Part shown: piece after piece, positions 34,736 through 45,189 of the stretch
How positions within the stretch are numbered: position 1 is the stretch's first letter
Layout of the letters: every line of letters begins with the position of its first letter
Origin: Hamadaea flava
GTDB taxonomy: Bacteria > Actinomycetota > Actinomycetes > Mycobacteriales > Micromonosporaceae
DNA length: 64,000 nucleotides
Direction: 5' to 3'
Assembly (NCBI RefSeq): GCF_024172085.1
Contig: NZ_JAMZDZ010000001.1
Location: forward strand, 2,046,001 to 2,110,000
Notes under the pieces: model-generated
Seen by the model: only the letters and a program-made list of their open reading frames with translations
Database searches by the model: none
Told to the model about the DNA's origin: nothing
Position numbers and translations under genes: made by a program

Positions 34736-35030
34736 ATGACCGTTGACACCTTCGAAGCCGTCGCTCGGACGCAGGCCGCGATAGCTCTGTTCGCCCATAC
34801 CCTGCATGCCAGCGAACGGGTGCTCGGCCCAGATGACGCCGTCGCCCTCACCCTGCGCAATAACCTCGGCTGTGCATACGAGTCAGACGGTTGGCTACGC
34901 GAAGCGATCGCTCTGCTGCAGCTGGCCCTCGACGACCGCGTGCGCATCCTCGGCGGCGAGCAACCGACACCCTCAACACACGCGCCAGCCGAATTCGAGG
35001 CAGATCGTGCGCAACAGGTCCGCCCGCCTG
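34736..35030 (+). pseudogene. TPR-repeat protein fragment, frameshifted
   Basis: From ATG 34736 the reading AAIALFAHTLHASERVLGPD, DAVALTLRNNLGCAYESDGW and LREAIALLQLALDDRVRILG is tetratricopeptide repeat of the kind found in NB-ARC/TPR proteins. After GGEQ the expected DTLNTRAS continues only in another frame, so the C-terminal part of the open frame is spurious. Confidence 0.65.
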
Positions 35031-35183
35031 AGGCGGCGGATTCTCGGAAATGGCGGCCCCAGCAGAACCCGGTCGAAATCCGGCGTCGGGAAGCTTCGCC
35101 CACACCACCCGACTGTCGATACGGCCATGGGTCCAGCCCACGGATGTAACGGGACATAGCTGTCGTACGTTCCGGATAGCCTG

Positions 35184-38100
35184 ATGCTCCCTTGTCGGCT
35201 CGGCAGGCTCCCTGGGGTGGCTGTGGATCGTTCCCGATTTGACCGTTTGCGCCAGGCTGCTGCGAAGCTGGCTTCCGATGCCTGGGCTGACACAGACATT
35301 GAACCGCAGTCGGGCTCCGAAGCTGTTTGGGCGGTCACTGCGCTTGGCGAGGCGATGGATGCCCAGGCTGGTTCGAAACATCAGGCGTTGCTGGGGCAGC
35401 TCGACAACGCTGACATGTTGTCTAGCGATCCGTTGCAGGTCCTGTCGGAGCTGGTACAGAACGCTGACGATGCCGGTGCCTCGGAAGTCCGATTTCGGCT
35501 TGAGTCCGATCAGCTGCTGGTCGCCCATGACGGCCGCGCGGTGCGGTTGCGGGATCTGCAGTTCTTGGCTCTGCCGGGGCTGAGCGGGAAGAAGAACGAT
35601 CCACAGGCGACAGGCCGCTTCGGTATTGGCCTGTCAACGATCCGGAGCCTGACCGGTACGTGGGAGATCCACAACTGGCCCTTTCGGGTCCACGTCGATG
35701 GATCGACCCTCCGACCGGCTCGTGTCTTCGACGCGAGCGACCTCGTCGAGGGGCATGGCTGGACAGTCTTCCGGATTCCGCTAGTCAAGCAAAAGGTGAC
35801 CGCCGAGGATCTGGATGTGTGGTTCGGCAATTGGGATGCATCGGCCCTGCTATTCCTGCGCTCGGTGCGCGCGGTCTCCGTGACGACCAAGGGTCGCTCC
35901 GTTCGGACGTTGTCGTTGACCGCCGAGCACACCGGCACCTTGACAGCTCGCATCGGAACGCAGGACACGCAGGTGACGATCGCCCGGGTAACCTCTTCCG
36001 ACGGGGCGGTCTGGCAAGTGTTCCAGGCAGAGCTGCCAACACCCGTTGGTCTGTCGCGTCGCCATAAGTCAACTGCGCAAACGGTGCCGATCGGCGTGGC
36101 ACTGCCCCATGCGCCGGTTCCCCGTGGTGTTGTTCATTCTGGATTGCCAGTGGCCGACCTGCCCGCCATGGCGCGCGTGAACGCCCTGTTCGAAACCCTG
36201 ACTAATAGGCAGGACTTCATCGGTGGCGGCTGGAACGCCGAGATGTGTCAGCTGGTCGCGCAATTGTGGGCTGTTGCCACTCGTCACATGCTGGAACGTG
36301 TCGACCCACAGGCGTGGCACTTGATACCGGTGGGATCTGACGGGTACCCGGCCGGGACCACGCTGCCTGAGGGGCTGACCGAGCGGTTGAGGCTGTTGGG
36401 GCGAACTCAAATAGCATCGAACCTTCGTCTGTCGGCAGCACACCGTGCTCATCGCAGTCTCGCTGAGCTCGCGGTGGAGGAAGCACCGTTGACCGGAGTG
36501 GTGTCGGACATCGATCTCGCCGCAGTCGCGGGCCTGCCAGCTGTCTTTCCAGACCGTGCCCGCGACGCCGCTGGCAGGTGGCGAGTGGTCCTAGCTGACT
36601 GGCGGCACAGCAAGCGGGCGAACCTGCCGAAAGAGGTTTCGGTATCGGAGGCGCTGGTCCTGCTGAAGCGCAACGACTATCCGGTCGAGAAGGTGATCAA
36701 ACTCAGCGCATGCGCGATTGACCGACACCTAGGCGGCCAACTCCGTGCGTCGCCCTGCCTGGTCGCCTCCGACGGCATCAGGCATACTCCCCCGACTGCA
36801 GAACAGCTCAGTGTTGTCTTCAACGCCACGACATCTGCGACGACACGACGCGACGCCCTGCCGGACGCGCTGGGAATCGGCATCACGCTGAACCCCATCT
36901 ATTATGCCGACACCGCCGAAGCCCGGACGATACGTGGCTGGTTACGCGAACTCGACTGCCTCGTCGACCCTGGTGACGCGCAGGCGCTACTCCTGCGAAT
37001 CGTGGCATTCGGCCGATCAGGCGGCACGCTACAGCCACCAGGTAACGACGACGTACTACGTGCGCTGCTGGCCGCGATGCGCCAACTCGACGACCGCACC
37101 CGTCGGCGCATCGGATTGGATATCGGCAACGCCGTGTCGTTGAAGGCCATCCGCCACACCTCATCCGGTGAGGCAGCCGAGTGCCTAGCGCGCCCATCGC
37201 AGACATACCTATCGGCACAGCTGGATCGGCGACAGCGCTCCTTCGCTGAGGCGGCTGGCAATACCGCCGGCCTGATGTGGGTGTCGCCCGACTACCTCAA
37301 AATTCTGCGGAGCCCCGGCGGCGACCACGACTTAAGCATCGCGGATTTCCTGCGGCTACTCGGCGCGGCTGACGCACCACGCACAGTCGATGCCGACTTC
37401 GGTGACAACAAGCACTACGCCCGCGACAAGCGCAGTGGGCTTCCGATCTACAGCAGCGGGAGCACCCCAGAACGCAATAAGGTTCTCGACAGAACTGGAG
37501 CGAGCCACACCCTCAACGACAGGCACAGCCCCGATCTGGAGGCCGTGGCCCGAAGCATCGCTGCTGACGAAGACGGCCTACGGCGCCGCCGACGCGCCAT
37601 CGCGTTGCTGGAGACCTTGCGCCGAGCATCGATGCTGACCGGCACCGCCAGCAAGGTATCCACCGCTACAGGCAATTACGGCTGGAACACGATGGGACAG
37701 ATCCAGCCACTGTGGGCATGGCGTCTACGCAGGATTCCATGGATCGATGACAGTCACGGTAAGGCTGTGCGGCCCGACGGTCTACACCACAAGACCGAAG
37801 CGGCAGCCGCACTCTACGGGACCGACGACCCAGGTTACCTTCATCCAGACTTCGATACCTTCGCAGCCAAACACGCTGACTGTCTGCCGATCCTCAACAT
37901 CGCCGGCGACCCCAGCCGCACGCAACTGCTTGGACGCCTACGCGTGCTTAGGAAACGCTCACCGAACGGCCCAGTACCAGACCACGTTCGCACTGAGGTT
38001 CATGTGGTCTACCGGGCTTTGGCGCAGACGATCGCTGGAGGACCCGGCGTCGTACACCCGAACCTCATTCCCGCACGCGAAAAACTGATCCTTACAGATC

Positions 38101-39743
38101 AAGGCTGGCGACAGCCGTCGGAGGCGCTGCGTGGCAAGAGCATCCTGGCCGGATACCGGCCATACGTATCCGCGGACGACCAGCTCGCGCCCCTATGGCA
38201 AGCCCTGCGCATCGCACCTCCTAGCGCGCTCGACGTCGTCGAGGTGCTCAAAATCGTCGCTGCCAAACAGCAACAGCCAGACATCGCCGATCAGGGTGTC
38301 TTGCTGGAGGGAATGCGCCACCTCAACGAGCTCCTGGAGTCCACCGTTGCGGGGCCGGTGGACCTCGGCCTACGCAACAAACTACGACATCTTCCTCTAT
38401 GGACTCGCGACGGCTGGTCCAAACAACGCCCGATCTACTTCACCGACAACAGGGATCTGACGCGACGGCTGTCGCACCTGCTGGCGATCTGGGAGCCCGG
38501 CGGCCAGCTCGAGCTGGGGACCGCTCTGCTGGACCTCCTGCGCGTCACGAAACTCGACCTCACGCAGGCAACGATAATCGCGTCCGTGCCGAGCGCTGCC
38601 GATGAGGATCTCACCGACAGATTCCGTCGCATAGCAGTTCGATTCCAGGACGAGATCGCCAGATTCGAACCACGAGCTGCCGACGCATTCACCGGCTGGG
38701 ACTGGCTGACCGGCCTCGACGTAAGCGTCGCACCCGGGCTTCGCGTCGCCCTCCCGATCCCGCCTCAGGACATCACTATCAGAATCGACGCCCATATTGA
38801 TCAGCCCAACGGAATCCTGTACGTGGACAACGAGAAGGCCCTGCTTTTGGCCACAGGGAATGCCATAGCGGCCTACTTCTCCGCCGAACGGGAACACGTC
38901 GCGATGCGGTGGACGAGCATGTGGGAGCATCCAGCCGCATATGAAGCGCTAGGACCCGCGCCCATGACCACCGCACGGCAGCGAGATTCCAAAGCCCAGG
39001 ACCAACTGGCCGCACAGATCGCCCAGCGCACACAGGCGCTGCCCGCAGTCTCGACCTCGACGCCCGCCCGCGCTCAACAGACTCCAGCGGAACCGTCGCC
39101 ACGTCCGTCGCCGCAGCGTCCAACGGCGCCACTCAGCACAGAGACGACCGCGGCCAACCCTCCCCGCCAGCTCGTGAACCTCGCCAGCCTGGCGCTCGAG
39201 GCACCCGGCTTCCAGTCCATCAGCAATCACCACACCGGTAGTGCCACTGGCGGCTCCGCGCATCCCGATCGGCGAACGAGGCAGCTAGCCGTGCCGCAGT
39301 CAGGCCGAGCCGCACCGCGTCAGCACCTCGGCCCTCGCGCGTACACCGACCTCGACCGCGAAAATCTTGCCTTCGAGTTGCTACGAGCCGCCCTGCACCA
39401 GCAAGGGCTCACCCTCCAAGACTGCCGCGCCCAACCGGGGGTCGGCGCCGACGCTGTCGCCTCCAACGGCGACTTCTACGAAATCAAAGCCCATGCCGGC
39501 CCCGAACCGGATAGTGAATCCATCACGCTTTCGGAGCTGCAACGCGCCTACCAGCAAGGCCACCGGTTCCATTTGGCCATCGCCAGCAACCTGGAGCAAG
39601 GCAACGGAAGCCCCGAGATCCGGATCGTCACGGATCCATTGCGTGTCCTAGCGGTAGAAACTAAGGATTCCATCCAGTTGTACGGCCTTCAGAAACCGGA
39701 CCTGCCAGGACTCAAGATCATCTTCCCAGAGCGTGCGGGCTAA
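35184..39743 (+). CDS. Sacsin/Hsp90-like ATPase with C-terminal DUF3883 (NOV-type) domain
   Basis: The product has 1519 residues from ATG 35184; GTG 35217 (AVDRSRFDRLR) or 35223 are other possible starts. The sacsin-type GHKL ATPase occupies about residues 65-300: LQVLSELVQNADDAGASEVR (E89, N93), VAHDGRAVRLRDL and GRFGIGLSTIRSLTG. The middle 1000 residues are large and unrecognised. A Pro/Ser/Thr linker near 1300-1390 leads to a C-terminal domain (about 1395-1519) with AFELLRAALHQQGL, VGADAVASNGDFYEIKAHAG (D and ExK) and YQQGHRFHLAIASNLE, as in DUF3883/NOV_C restriction-like domains. Such ATPase-nuclease fusions lie in defence islands, so a defence role is inferred. It appears to stand alone. 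Confidence 0.82.
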   Translation: MLPCRLGRLPGVAVDRSRFDRLRQAAAKLASDAWADTDIEPQSGSEAVWAVTALGEAMDAQAGSKHQALLGQLDNADMLSSDPLQVLSELVQNADDAGASEVRFRLESDQLLVAHDGRAVRLRDLQFLALPGLSGKKNDPQATGRFGIGLSTIRSLTGTWEIHNWPFRVHVDGSTLRPARVFDASDLVEGHGWTVFRIPLVKQKVTAEDLDVWFGNWDASALLFLRSVRAVSVTTKGRSVRTLSLTAEHTGTLTARIGTQDTQVTIARVTSSDGAVWQVFQAELPTPVGLSRRHKSTAQTVPIGVALPHAPVPRGVVHSGLPVADLPAMARVNALFETLTNRQDFIGGGWNAEMCQLVAQLWAVATRHMLERVDPQAWHLIPVGSDGYPAGTTLPEGLTERLRLLGRTQIASNLRLSAAHRAHRSLAELAVEEAPLTGVVSDIDLAAVAGLPAVFPDRARDAAGRWRVVLADWRHSKRANLPKEVSVSEALVLLKRNDYPVEKVIKLSACAIDRHLGGQLRASPCLVASDGIRHTPPTAEQLSVVFNATTSATTRRDALPDALGIGITLNPIYYADTAEARTIRGWLRELDCLVDPGDAQALLLRIVAFGRSGGTLQPPGNDDVLRALLAAMRQLDDRTRRRIGLDIGNAVSLKAIRHTSSGEAAECLARPSQTYLSAQLDRRQRSFAEAAGNTAGLMWVSPDYLKILRSPGGDHDLSIADFLRLLGAADAPRTVDADFGDNKHYARDKRSGLPIYSSGSTPERNKVLDRTGASHTLNDRHSPDLEAVARSIAADEDGLRRRRRAIALLETLRRASMLTGTASKVSTATGNYGWNTMGQIQPLWAWRLRRIPWIDDSHGKAVRPDGLHHKTEAAAALYGTDDPGYLHPDFDTFAAKHADCLPILNIAGDPSRTQLLGRLRVLRKRSPNGPVPDHVRTEVHVVYRALAQTIAGGPGVVHPNLIPAREKLILTDQGWRQPSEALRGKSILAGYRPYVSADDQLAPLWQALRIAPPSALDVVEVLKIVAAKQQQPDIADQGVLLEGMRHLNELLESTVAGPVDLGLRNKLRHLPLWTRDGWSKQRPIYFTDNRDLTRRLSHLLAIWEPGGQLELGTALLDLLRVTKLDLTQATIIASVPSAADEDLTDRFRRIAVRFQDEIARFEPRAADAFTGWDWLTGLDVSVAPGLRVALPIPPQDITIRIDAHIDQPNGILYVDNEKALLLATGNAIAAYFSAEREHVAMRWTSMWEHPAAYEALGPAPMTTARQRDSKAQDQLAAQIAQRTQALPAVSTSTPARAQQTPAEPSPRPSPQRPTAPLSTETTAANPPRQLVNLASLALEAPGFQSISNHHTGSATGGSAHPDRRTRQLAVPQSGRAAPRQHLGPRAYTDLDRENLAFELLRAALHQQGLTLQDCRAQPGVGADAVASNGDFYEIKAHAGPEPDSESITLSELQRAYQQGHRFHLAIASNLEQGNGSPEIRIVTDPLRVLAVETKDSIQLYGLQKPDLPGLKIIFPERAG

Positions 39744-39875
39744 CGTACCACCATCTGCAACACCCCAACTCAGCCACTCTTGCGCCACGGGACGTCGGCC
39801 AGGCTGAGACCGAAGCGGCCGGCTGCGCGACGGCAGGTTTGAACTCCTGCGAGGAGATGAGATTAGGGACGCCGG

Positions 39876-40493
39876 TTACTCACAGCCGGCCGTCGTGTGA
39901 TCCGACGGTTCACACAGCGAGACGCTCCACTCGGCAACGTCGGCGTGCTGGCCTGTACCCGAAGTGTAGTAGATGGTGATCCCACTGTTACCCGCTGATT
40001 CGGCGGTTTGGCGCGTGTATTGGAGTATCAACCACGCAAACCTGTCCGTCGGGGCCGGTTGTGTGCCTGGTTTGGACGTGCAGACCTCGCTGACTACGAC
40101 GTCCGCCGCAGTGTCAATGCCGTACTGGGCGATAGCCTGATGCTTGTTCTCGAACGGATGGAATCGGCCGTCCGAGATGGTGGGAATCGCCGCAAACTCA
40201 TCCAGAGTCAATGAGCCGAAGACGTCTTTGGCCGCGACGCGGTCGATTCGAATCGACCCTGGCCGGTCGATGCATATCGCAAGATCACCGATAGATGTGG
40301 GGCGGCCAGGTGGCAGGTCATGAAAGCTGACACCTGCCTCGCCGCTCAACCGTACGACAAGACGAGGATCAGCCCGCGCCGGACTGGCCTGCGTCGGCCG
40401 AGGCGCTGGACCCGCTGCGGGCGCGGCCGAGCACGACACCAGCGACGCAAGCAACAAGGCTGCGACCATGGCACGGCTGATCTCTCGTCTCAT
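39876..40493 (-). CDS. Predicted lipoprotein
   Basis: Using ATG 40493 with GAGG 8 bases upstream, the 205-residue product opens MRREISRAMVAALLLASLVS with a lipobox ending in Cys (LVSC) at about residue 21, then a Pro/Ala-rich linker (APAAGPAPRPTQASP). The mature domain has ICIDRPGSIRIDRVAAKD, FAAIPTISDGRFHPFENKHQ, VVVSEVCTSKPG and EWSVSLCEPSDHTTAGC. It is exported and probably disulfide-bonded. The family is not recognised. It lies 20 bases after the next exported-protein gene on the same strand, suggesting co-expression. Confidence 0.7.
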   Translation of the reverse strand: MRREISRAMVAALLLASLVSCSAAPAAGPAPRPTQASPARADPRLVVRLSGEAGVSFHDLPPGRPTSIGDLAICIDRPGSIRIDRVAAKDVFGSLTLDEFAAIPTISDGRFHPFENKHQAIAQYGIDTAADVVVSEVCTSKPGTQPAPTDRFAWLILQYTRQTAESAGNSGITIYYTSGTGQHADVAEWSVSLCEPSDHTTAGCE

Positions 40494-40512
40494 CGTTGTC
40501 ACCTCGAATCAG

Positions 40513-41733
40513 CTAGGACCAGGCACCCGCATGGGCCGAGTCCGCCCATCCCGCAGCTGATGTCCCGCACAACCTGCCGGTGCGCCCGAACGTCCAGGTC
40601 ACCTTGGTGTTCGTGCTGTAGCTCGCCTGCGCTGAGACACTCAGAAAGTGCGCGTCGATGCCAGACGACCAGGAAATGTTCGACCCCTTCGTTTTGCTGT
40701 ACGAGCCAGAACTCTTGGTAGCACAGGTCGCCGGCGGGTTCCAGAAGCCGGTGTAAAGCTTGGCGTTGTCGATGATGTCGTTAAAACTCATCGGCCGCAT
40801 GTACTGGTTTTCCCACGTGTAGCCAACGCTGTGGCAGTACTCCACGAACCGGCGATAGTTCACTTTGTTGTAGAAAGTTGTGGCCGTCGTCCGGGTGATA
40901 CTCGCACCGGCGCCGCTTTGAACCGTCTTGGATGCCGTGCCGCCGCCCTTCCAGCCCTTGCTGTCAAGGTTCACGCCGACGCCGAGGGTGTTGGACGCGC
41001 CAGCGTCCATCTCAACCTGCATGGAGATGCCCGAGACCGTGTTGAGGGAGTCCCAGTGTTCGGATCGGCCGTAGTACCATTCCTTGGCCGTAGTGGAGCA
41101 AACCGTGCCGGGGTCATAGACGGCGCTGGCGACCACGTCCAGCGCGGCGGCGGATTCGGTGACGGGGTTGTCGTTCTCGTCGAGACTGACCAGGGTGTCG
41201 TAGCCGGCCAGCGCGGCAGTCGGGCTGCTCTGCGAGAAATCGACTGTCAACGCGACGGCCTGCCCGAACTGGACAGATTCCCAGTCGGTGCCTGTGTTCT
41301 GCATCGAGAAGCTGGCGGAGGCCACGTTCGCCTGTCCGTCGCTTCGCCTCATGATTACTTGCGCCTCGGCGTCCACGACGCCGTCAGCACCGATGTAGTC
41401 GACCTCTCCCCCACCCGCGGCGACAAGATCGTCAGGCGTGATGGCGATCTCCGTCGTGCCGATGATCGGCTGCGCTGGCCAGTTGAGGACCGGCACGGGA
41501 GAATCGTCGGCAAGGTTGCTGAGGTAATCGGAGCTGGGCCAGATGCGCACTCGGACCTCGGCCGTCGTGAAGTCTTGCAGTGGGACGGGAGCGCCGTCTC
41601 GCTGCATGTTCACGGCAATGCCGTATTCGGTGGTGGCGGCGTTGGCGGTTACCGCCGGCAGGACGGCAGACAGCAGGGCACCCGTCACCAGGGTGCAAAG
41701 GATCCTGCCGGGTAAACTCACTGGTGTTCTCAC
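40513..41733 (-). CDS. Secreted protein of unknown family, 406 residues
   Basis: The N-terminus MRTPVSLPGRILCTLVTGAL, LSAVLPAVTANA-ATTEYG is a signal peptide with an ANA cleavage site. The mature protein is beta-rich and Ser/Thr/Gly-rich, with GIAVNMQRDGAPVPLQDFTT, ASASFSMQNTGTDWESVQFG, GVGVNLDSKGWKGGGTASKT, and a C-terminal SVSAQASYSTNTKVTWTFG. Several Cys occur in the last half (CSTTAKEW, EYCHSVGYTW, CATKSSGS, RLCGTS). No enzymatic motif is visible. It precedes the lipoprotein gene in the same direction, so the pair may form a cell-surface unit. Confidence 0.65.
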   Translation of the reverse strand: MRTPVSLPGRILCTLVTGALLSAVLPAVTANAATTEYGIAVNMQRDGAPVPLQDFTTAEVRVRIWPSSDYLSNLADDSPVPVLNWPAQPIIGTTEIAITPDDLVAAGGGEVDYIGADGVVDAEAQVIMRRSDGQANVASASFSMQNTGTDWESVQFGQAVALTVDFSQSSPTAALAGYDTLVSLDENDNPVTESAAALDVVASAVYDPGTVCSTTAKEWYYGRSEHWDSLNTVSGISMQVEMDAGASNTLGVGVNLDSKGWKGGGTASKTVQSGAGASITRTTATTFYNKVNYRRFVEYCHSVGYTWENQYMRPMSFNDIIDNAKLYTGFWNPPATCATKSSGSYSKTKGSNISWSSGIDAHFLSVSAQASYSTNTKVTWTFGRTGRLCGTSAAGWADSAHAGAWS

Positions 41734-42318
41734 GGCGCACTCTCCAAGGTTCGACTTGAGGACGACTGACGGCTGTGGTGTGCCCCACCACAGCCGTCGC
41801 TGATGTTTCGGCCCAACTGACGCGAGCCGAGCCCAGAGAATATGCGCTAGCCGAAGCTTCGTGGGGAGAACGAATGCGGCTCGACGTCGCTGGGTGTGAC
41901 CTCTCCTTCACACCGACATCCGACATTCGGGAACACCATGATCAAACATGCCGCATGCCGCGACTTACTTGATCACCGTCAGTGAGAACCCCAGTCGGCG
42001 ACTGAGCCAGAACTGGCCGTTTGGGCCAGATCCGCAAGACCGGCGGTCAACCGCCGATGTTGACGACCGTCCACATAGCTAAGCGATGTAGACGCGCACG
42101 GGGAGCGCGGCAACGCCCACGGCGAGAACGTCGGGTCCCCGAGTCGCCATGCGAGTAGCTTCCGAGCCTCGGTTCGGGGTTCGAGCCCATGGTGGATTTG
42201 CGGCTGGCTGCGGAGGTTTCGTCCGACACCGCTTATGGGCGAGTTCTGAGACCGCCAGGCACGTGTCGGTGTCGCGGATGCTGGTTTGCGTCGACACCGC
42301 TTCCGCACCCGACGGGTG
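41734..42318. other. Gene-poor stretch, 585 bases
   Basis: It separates the secreted-protein gene from the IS21 element. No convincing gene was found. The left part should contain the secreted-protein promoter, and the right part should hold one end of the IS21 element, whose terminal repeat I could not define. Confidence 0.45.
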
Positions 42319-43098
42319 TCAGGTTGTCCGCTGCTTTGTGGCTTGGGCCAGACGGTAGGAGCCGGTGCCGGTCTCGAGGATGGTGCCGCCGAAGGTGAGT
42401 CGGTCGGCGACGGCTGCGCATAGTCGGGGGTCGGTGAAGGTCTTGGTCCAGCCACCGAAGGACTCATTGGACGCGATCGCGACCGAGGCCTTCTCCTCAC
42501 GCTCGGTGAGGACCTGGAAGAGGAGTTCCGCGCCGCGGCGGTCGAGTTGCATGTAGCCGAGTTCGTCGATGCACAGCAGGTCGACGCGGCCGTAGCGGGC
42601 GATGGTCTTCGCCAGCGTCATCTCGTCGGCGGCCTCGACGAGCTCGTTGGCAAGCTGGGTGGCCAGGGTGTACTTGACCCGGTAGCCGGCCATGGCGGCC
42701 TCGGTGCCGAGTGCGATCAGCAGATGGGACTTGCCGGTGCCGGAGTCCCCGATCAGACACAGCGGCTGTCCCTTCTGGACCCATTCGCACTTGGCGAGGG
42801 TGTGGATCACGGCGGGATCGATGTTGGGGTTGGCGTCGAAGTCGAAGGCCCGCAGGGACTTCTCGCGAGGGAACTTGGCGGCCTTGATCCGGCGTTCGGA
42901 CCGGCGTCGGGCGCGATCGTCGCACTCGGCAAGCAATAGTTCGGCGAGGAACCCGCGGTAAGACATCTGCTCACGCCTTGCCCGGTCGGCGTAGTCGGTG
43001 AAGGAGTTGCGGATGGTGGGCATTCGCAGCATCCGGCACGCTTGGTCGATCGCGGCGTCGGCTGCTTCTTCGGTCATTCCACGGCGCTTGGTGGTCAC
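42319..43098 (-). mobile_element. istB: IstB helper ATPase of an IS21-family element, intact
   Basis: The 259-residue protein starts at a GTG that shares GTGA with the istA stop. It contains FDFDANPNIDPAVIHTLAKC, Walker A LCLIGDSGTGKSHLLIALG, Walker B DLLCIDELGYMQLDRRGAEL, VAIASNESFGGWTKTFTDPR and a C-terminal GGTILETGTGSYRL. IstB is the AAA+ helper that guides the IstA transposase to its target. The gene is complete, but the partner transposase is broken. Confidence 0.9.
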
Positions 43099-44770
43099 GG
43101 TGCGGCTCCTTCGTTCGGGGTGTCACGTCGGCTGGCCAACAGCTGGTCGTACTTCTCCACGCTCGGCAGCGGCCGAGTGTCGGCCGGGATGTGGGCGCGG
43201 AGCCGGCGCTCGGTCAGCGATCGCGCGGCAGGGGTCTCGCCTTCTCCGCGTGCCCTGTCGCCGCTCATCAGGGACTGGTGGTCCGCTGTCGTGTCGTCGG
43301 CTCCGCCATCTGCTGTGTCGTTGTGCTTGCGCGCTTCCAACGCGACGGCGTCCGCGGTGAGCGCGCCTGCACGCAGCGCCGTCGCGAGTCCGGCGACGAC
43401 GTGGTCGTGTGGAAGGTGCCGGTGCATCATCTGGACCTCAATGAGGGCACGGGTGCCGTCGGCGTCACCGTGGGCTTTGCAGGCCGCGGCCCACCAGGTG
43501 TCGTGAACGGGCGTGAACCGCCCGGATGCCCTGGCCTGCTCCAGTGCTGTCGCACCGGGTAGCGCGCCTGGTTTGCGGAGGAGGACCTCGAGGTAGTGGT
43601 CTAGGTCGACTCGGGTCGAGCCCTTGGTCATGAGCCGTTCGTGGCGGGCGATCTCGGTCCTGCCGTCGAACACGACCAGGTCGCTGGCGTTCAGGAGCAC
43701 CCGGGATTGACGGCGGACCATGCGCGCGGGCACGGAGTACTTGTTCATCCGGACCGTGACCTGGGCGTACCGGTCCACGCGCGGGGTGAACCAGCGGCCG
43801 GTCTCGAACGGCTCGGTCGGAAGGGGCGCGAGGAGTGGCTGCTCGGTGGCGAATCGTTCACCGACCGTGCGGGCGCGGGACCCGATCCGCCGGGCGTCGT
43901 CGGCTTCATCCCAGGCGTCGACCATGGCGTTGAGCTCGGCGAGGGAGTCGACTTCTGGGATGGGGACGAGGTGGTTGCGTCGGAACCAGCCGATCTGCCC
44001 CTCGACGCCGCCCTTCTCGTGCGCACCTTGGATTCCGGGCTGGCAATAGAAGGCTTCGATGCCGTAGTGGGAACGGACGGCGGTTCACCTGTCGGCCTCG
44101 ACCCGCTGGCGGGAGAACCCGATAACGCTGGCGACGGCGGCCTTGAGGTTGTCGTAGCGGATCTTCCCGGTCGGCACCCCGGCCGAGCACGTTGAAGGCG
44201 TGGACGTGACCCTCGAAGAAGGCTTCCTACCCAGCCGAGGCACTGACCCTGTGCACGGCCTTGCCCGAGTAGGAGAGCCGAAGGCTGAACAGCGCGCAGG
44301 TTACGAGCTCGCCGCGCAGGCGGATGGCGACGTCGCCGAAGTCAACCTCGGCCTCGCGGCCCGGGAGGTGCTCTTGCGGGATGAACGCGTTGGCAGGTTC
44401 CCGTCCGACCTCGACGCGAATCTCGCGGCGTCGGGTGGCGACGTACTCGCGGACCATCCAGTACGACACCGCTCCGGCCCCGTCATGTTCGTCAAGCAGT
44501 CGATCGAAGATCCGCTTCGCCGTGTCGCTGCTTCCGCGGCGCGTCGAGGTCTGAGCGCAGCCAGCCGTCGATCACCACTCGGTACGCGTCAAGCCGTGAG
44601 CCGCGTTTGGGCGGTTGCTTTCTCTCCTTCGGCCATGCTGATTCCAGCGCCGCTGTCACGGTTCGGAAGCCGACGCCGTGCTTGCGCTGCAGCGCGCGGT
44701 TGGACATCCCAGATCGGGCATCCCGTCGGATCGCCGCGTACAGGTCGACCCGGGAACGCGGCTGCGTCAT
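43095..44770 (-). pseudogene. istA: IstA transposase of the IS21 element, multiple frameshifts
   Basis: Fragments in order from 44770 are: MTQPRSRVDLYAAIRRDARS, GMSNRALQRKHGVGFRTVTA (helix-turn-helix); a second frame with REYVATRRREIRVEVGREPA, HLPGREAEVDFGDVAIRL (first Asp of DDE); an internal part in a third frame; and a last frame from about 43925 with FTPRVDRYAQVTVRMNKYSV and RVLLNASDLVVFDGRTEIAR. At least three shifts separate them, so the transposase cannot be made in one piece. The stop overlaps the istB start. Confidence 0.85.
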
Positions 44771-44887
44771 CGGTGGCACTCCTGACATGAGCACGCCGTG
44801 GGCACGACTTTCGGCACCGGGCCACCGCCCGGGAACGGTGACCGCATGCGACCACAGCCCGGAATCACTGGCCCTACCGAGGTCTGG

Positions 44888-45177
44888 TCATGTGCTGCGC
44901 AGGGCTTCGGTGGGCGGTACTGAGTCGGCCCGGAGTGCGGGGTACGACCGACGACGGAGCCGATGAGCAGCGAGTAGGCCAGGTCGAGTCCCACTGAAGC
45001 CCAGGTCAGTACGACGGCCCGGCCTTGCGTGGTGACGAAGACGTTGGTGACGAGCACGCCCAGGATCAGGCCTGTGATGCCGCCGACGACATCAACCTCG
45101 ACACCACCTGTCCGCCCCGTGTCCCTGGCGCGACGAAGATCTGCTTGCGCGGTGCCTAATCGGTCTTCCCGCAACAC
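44888..45177 (-). pseudogene. MacB/FtsX-type ABC permease, C-terminal remnant
   Basis: The reading TGRTGGVEVDVVGGITGLIL, GVLVTNVFVTTQGRAVVLTW, ASVGLDLAYSLLIGSVVG is the last part of a MacB-type permease with two membrane segments. The expected end SYPALRADSVPPTEALRST follows only after a one-base shift, then TGA at 44888. The 5' part is gone. It borders the IS21 element, so IS activity may have destroyed it. Confidence 0.7.
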
Positions 45178-45189
45178 CTCGCGGGCCCC

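Noticed and set aside
42150-42200. Possible tRNA 3' end around GGGTTCGAGCCC
   Set aside because: The T-stem does not pair properly and there is no acceptor strand or CCA, so tRNA geometry fails.
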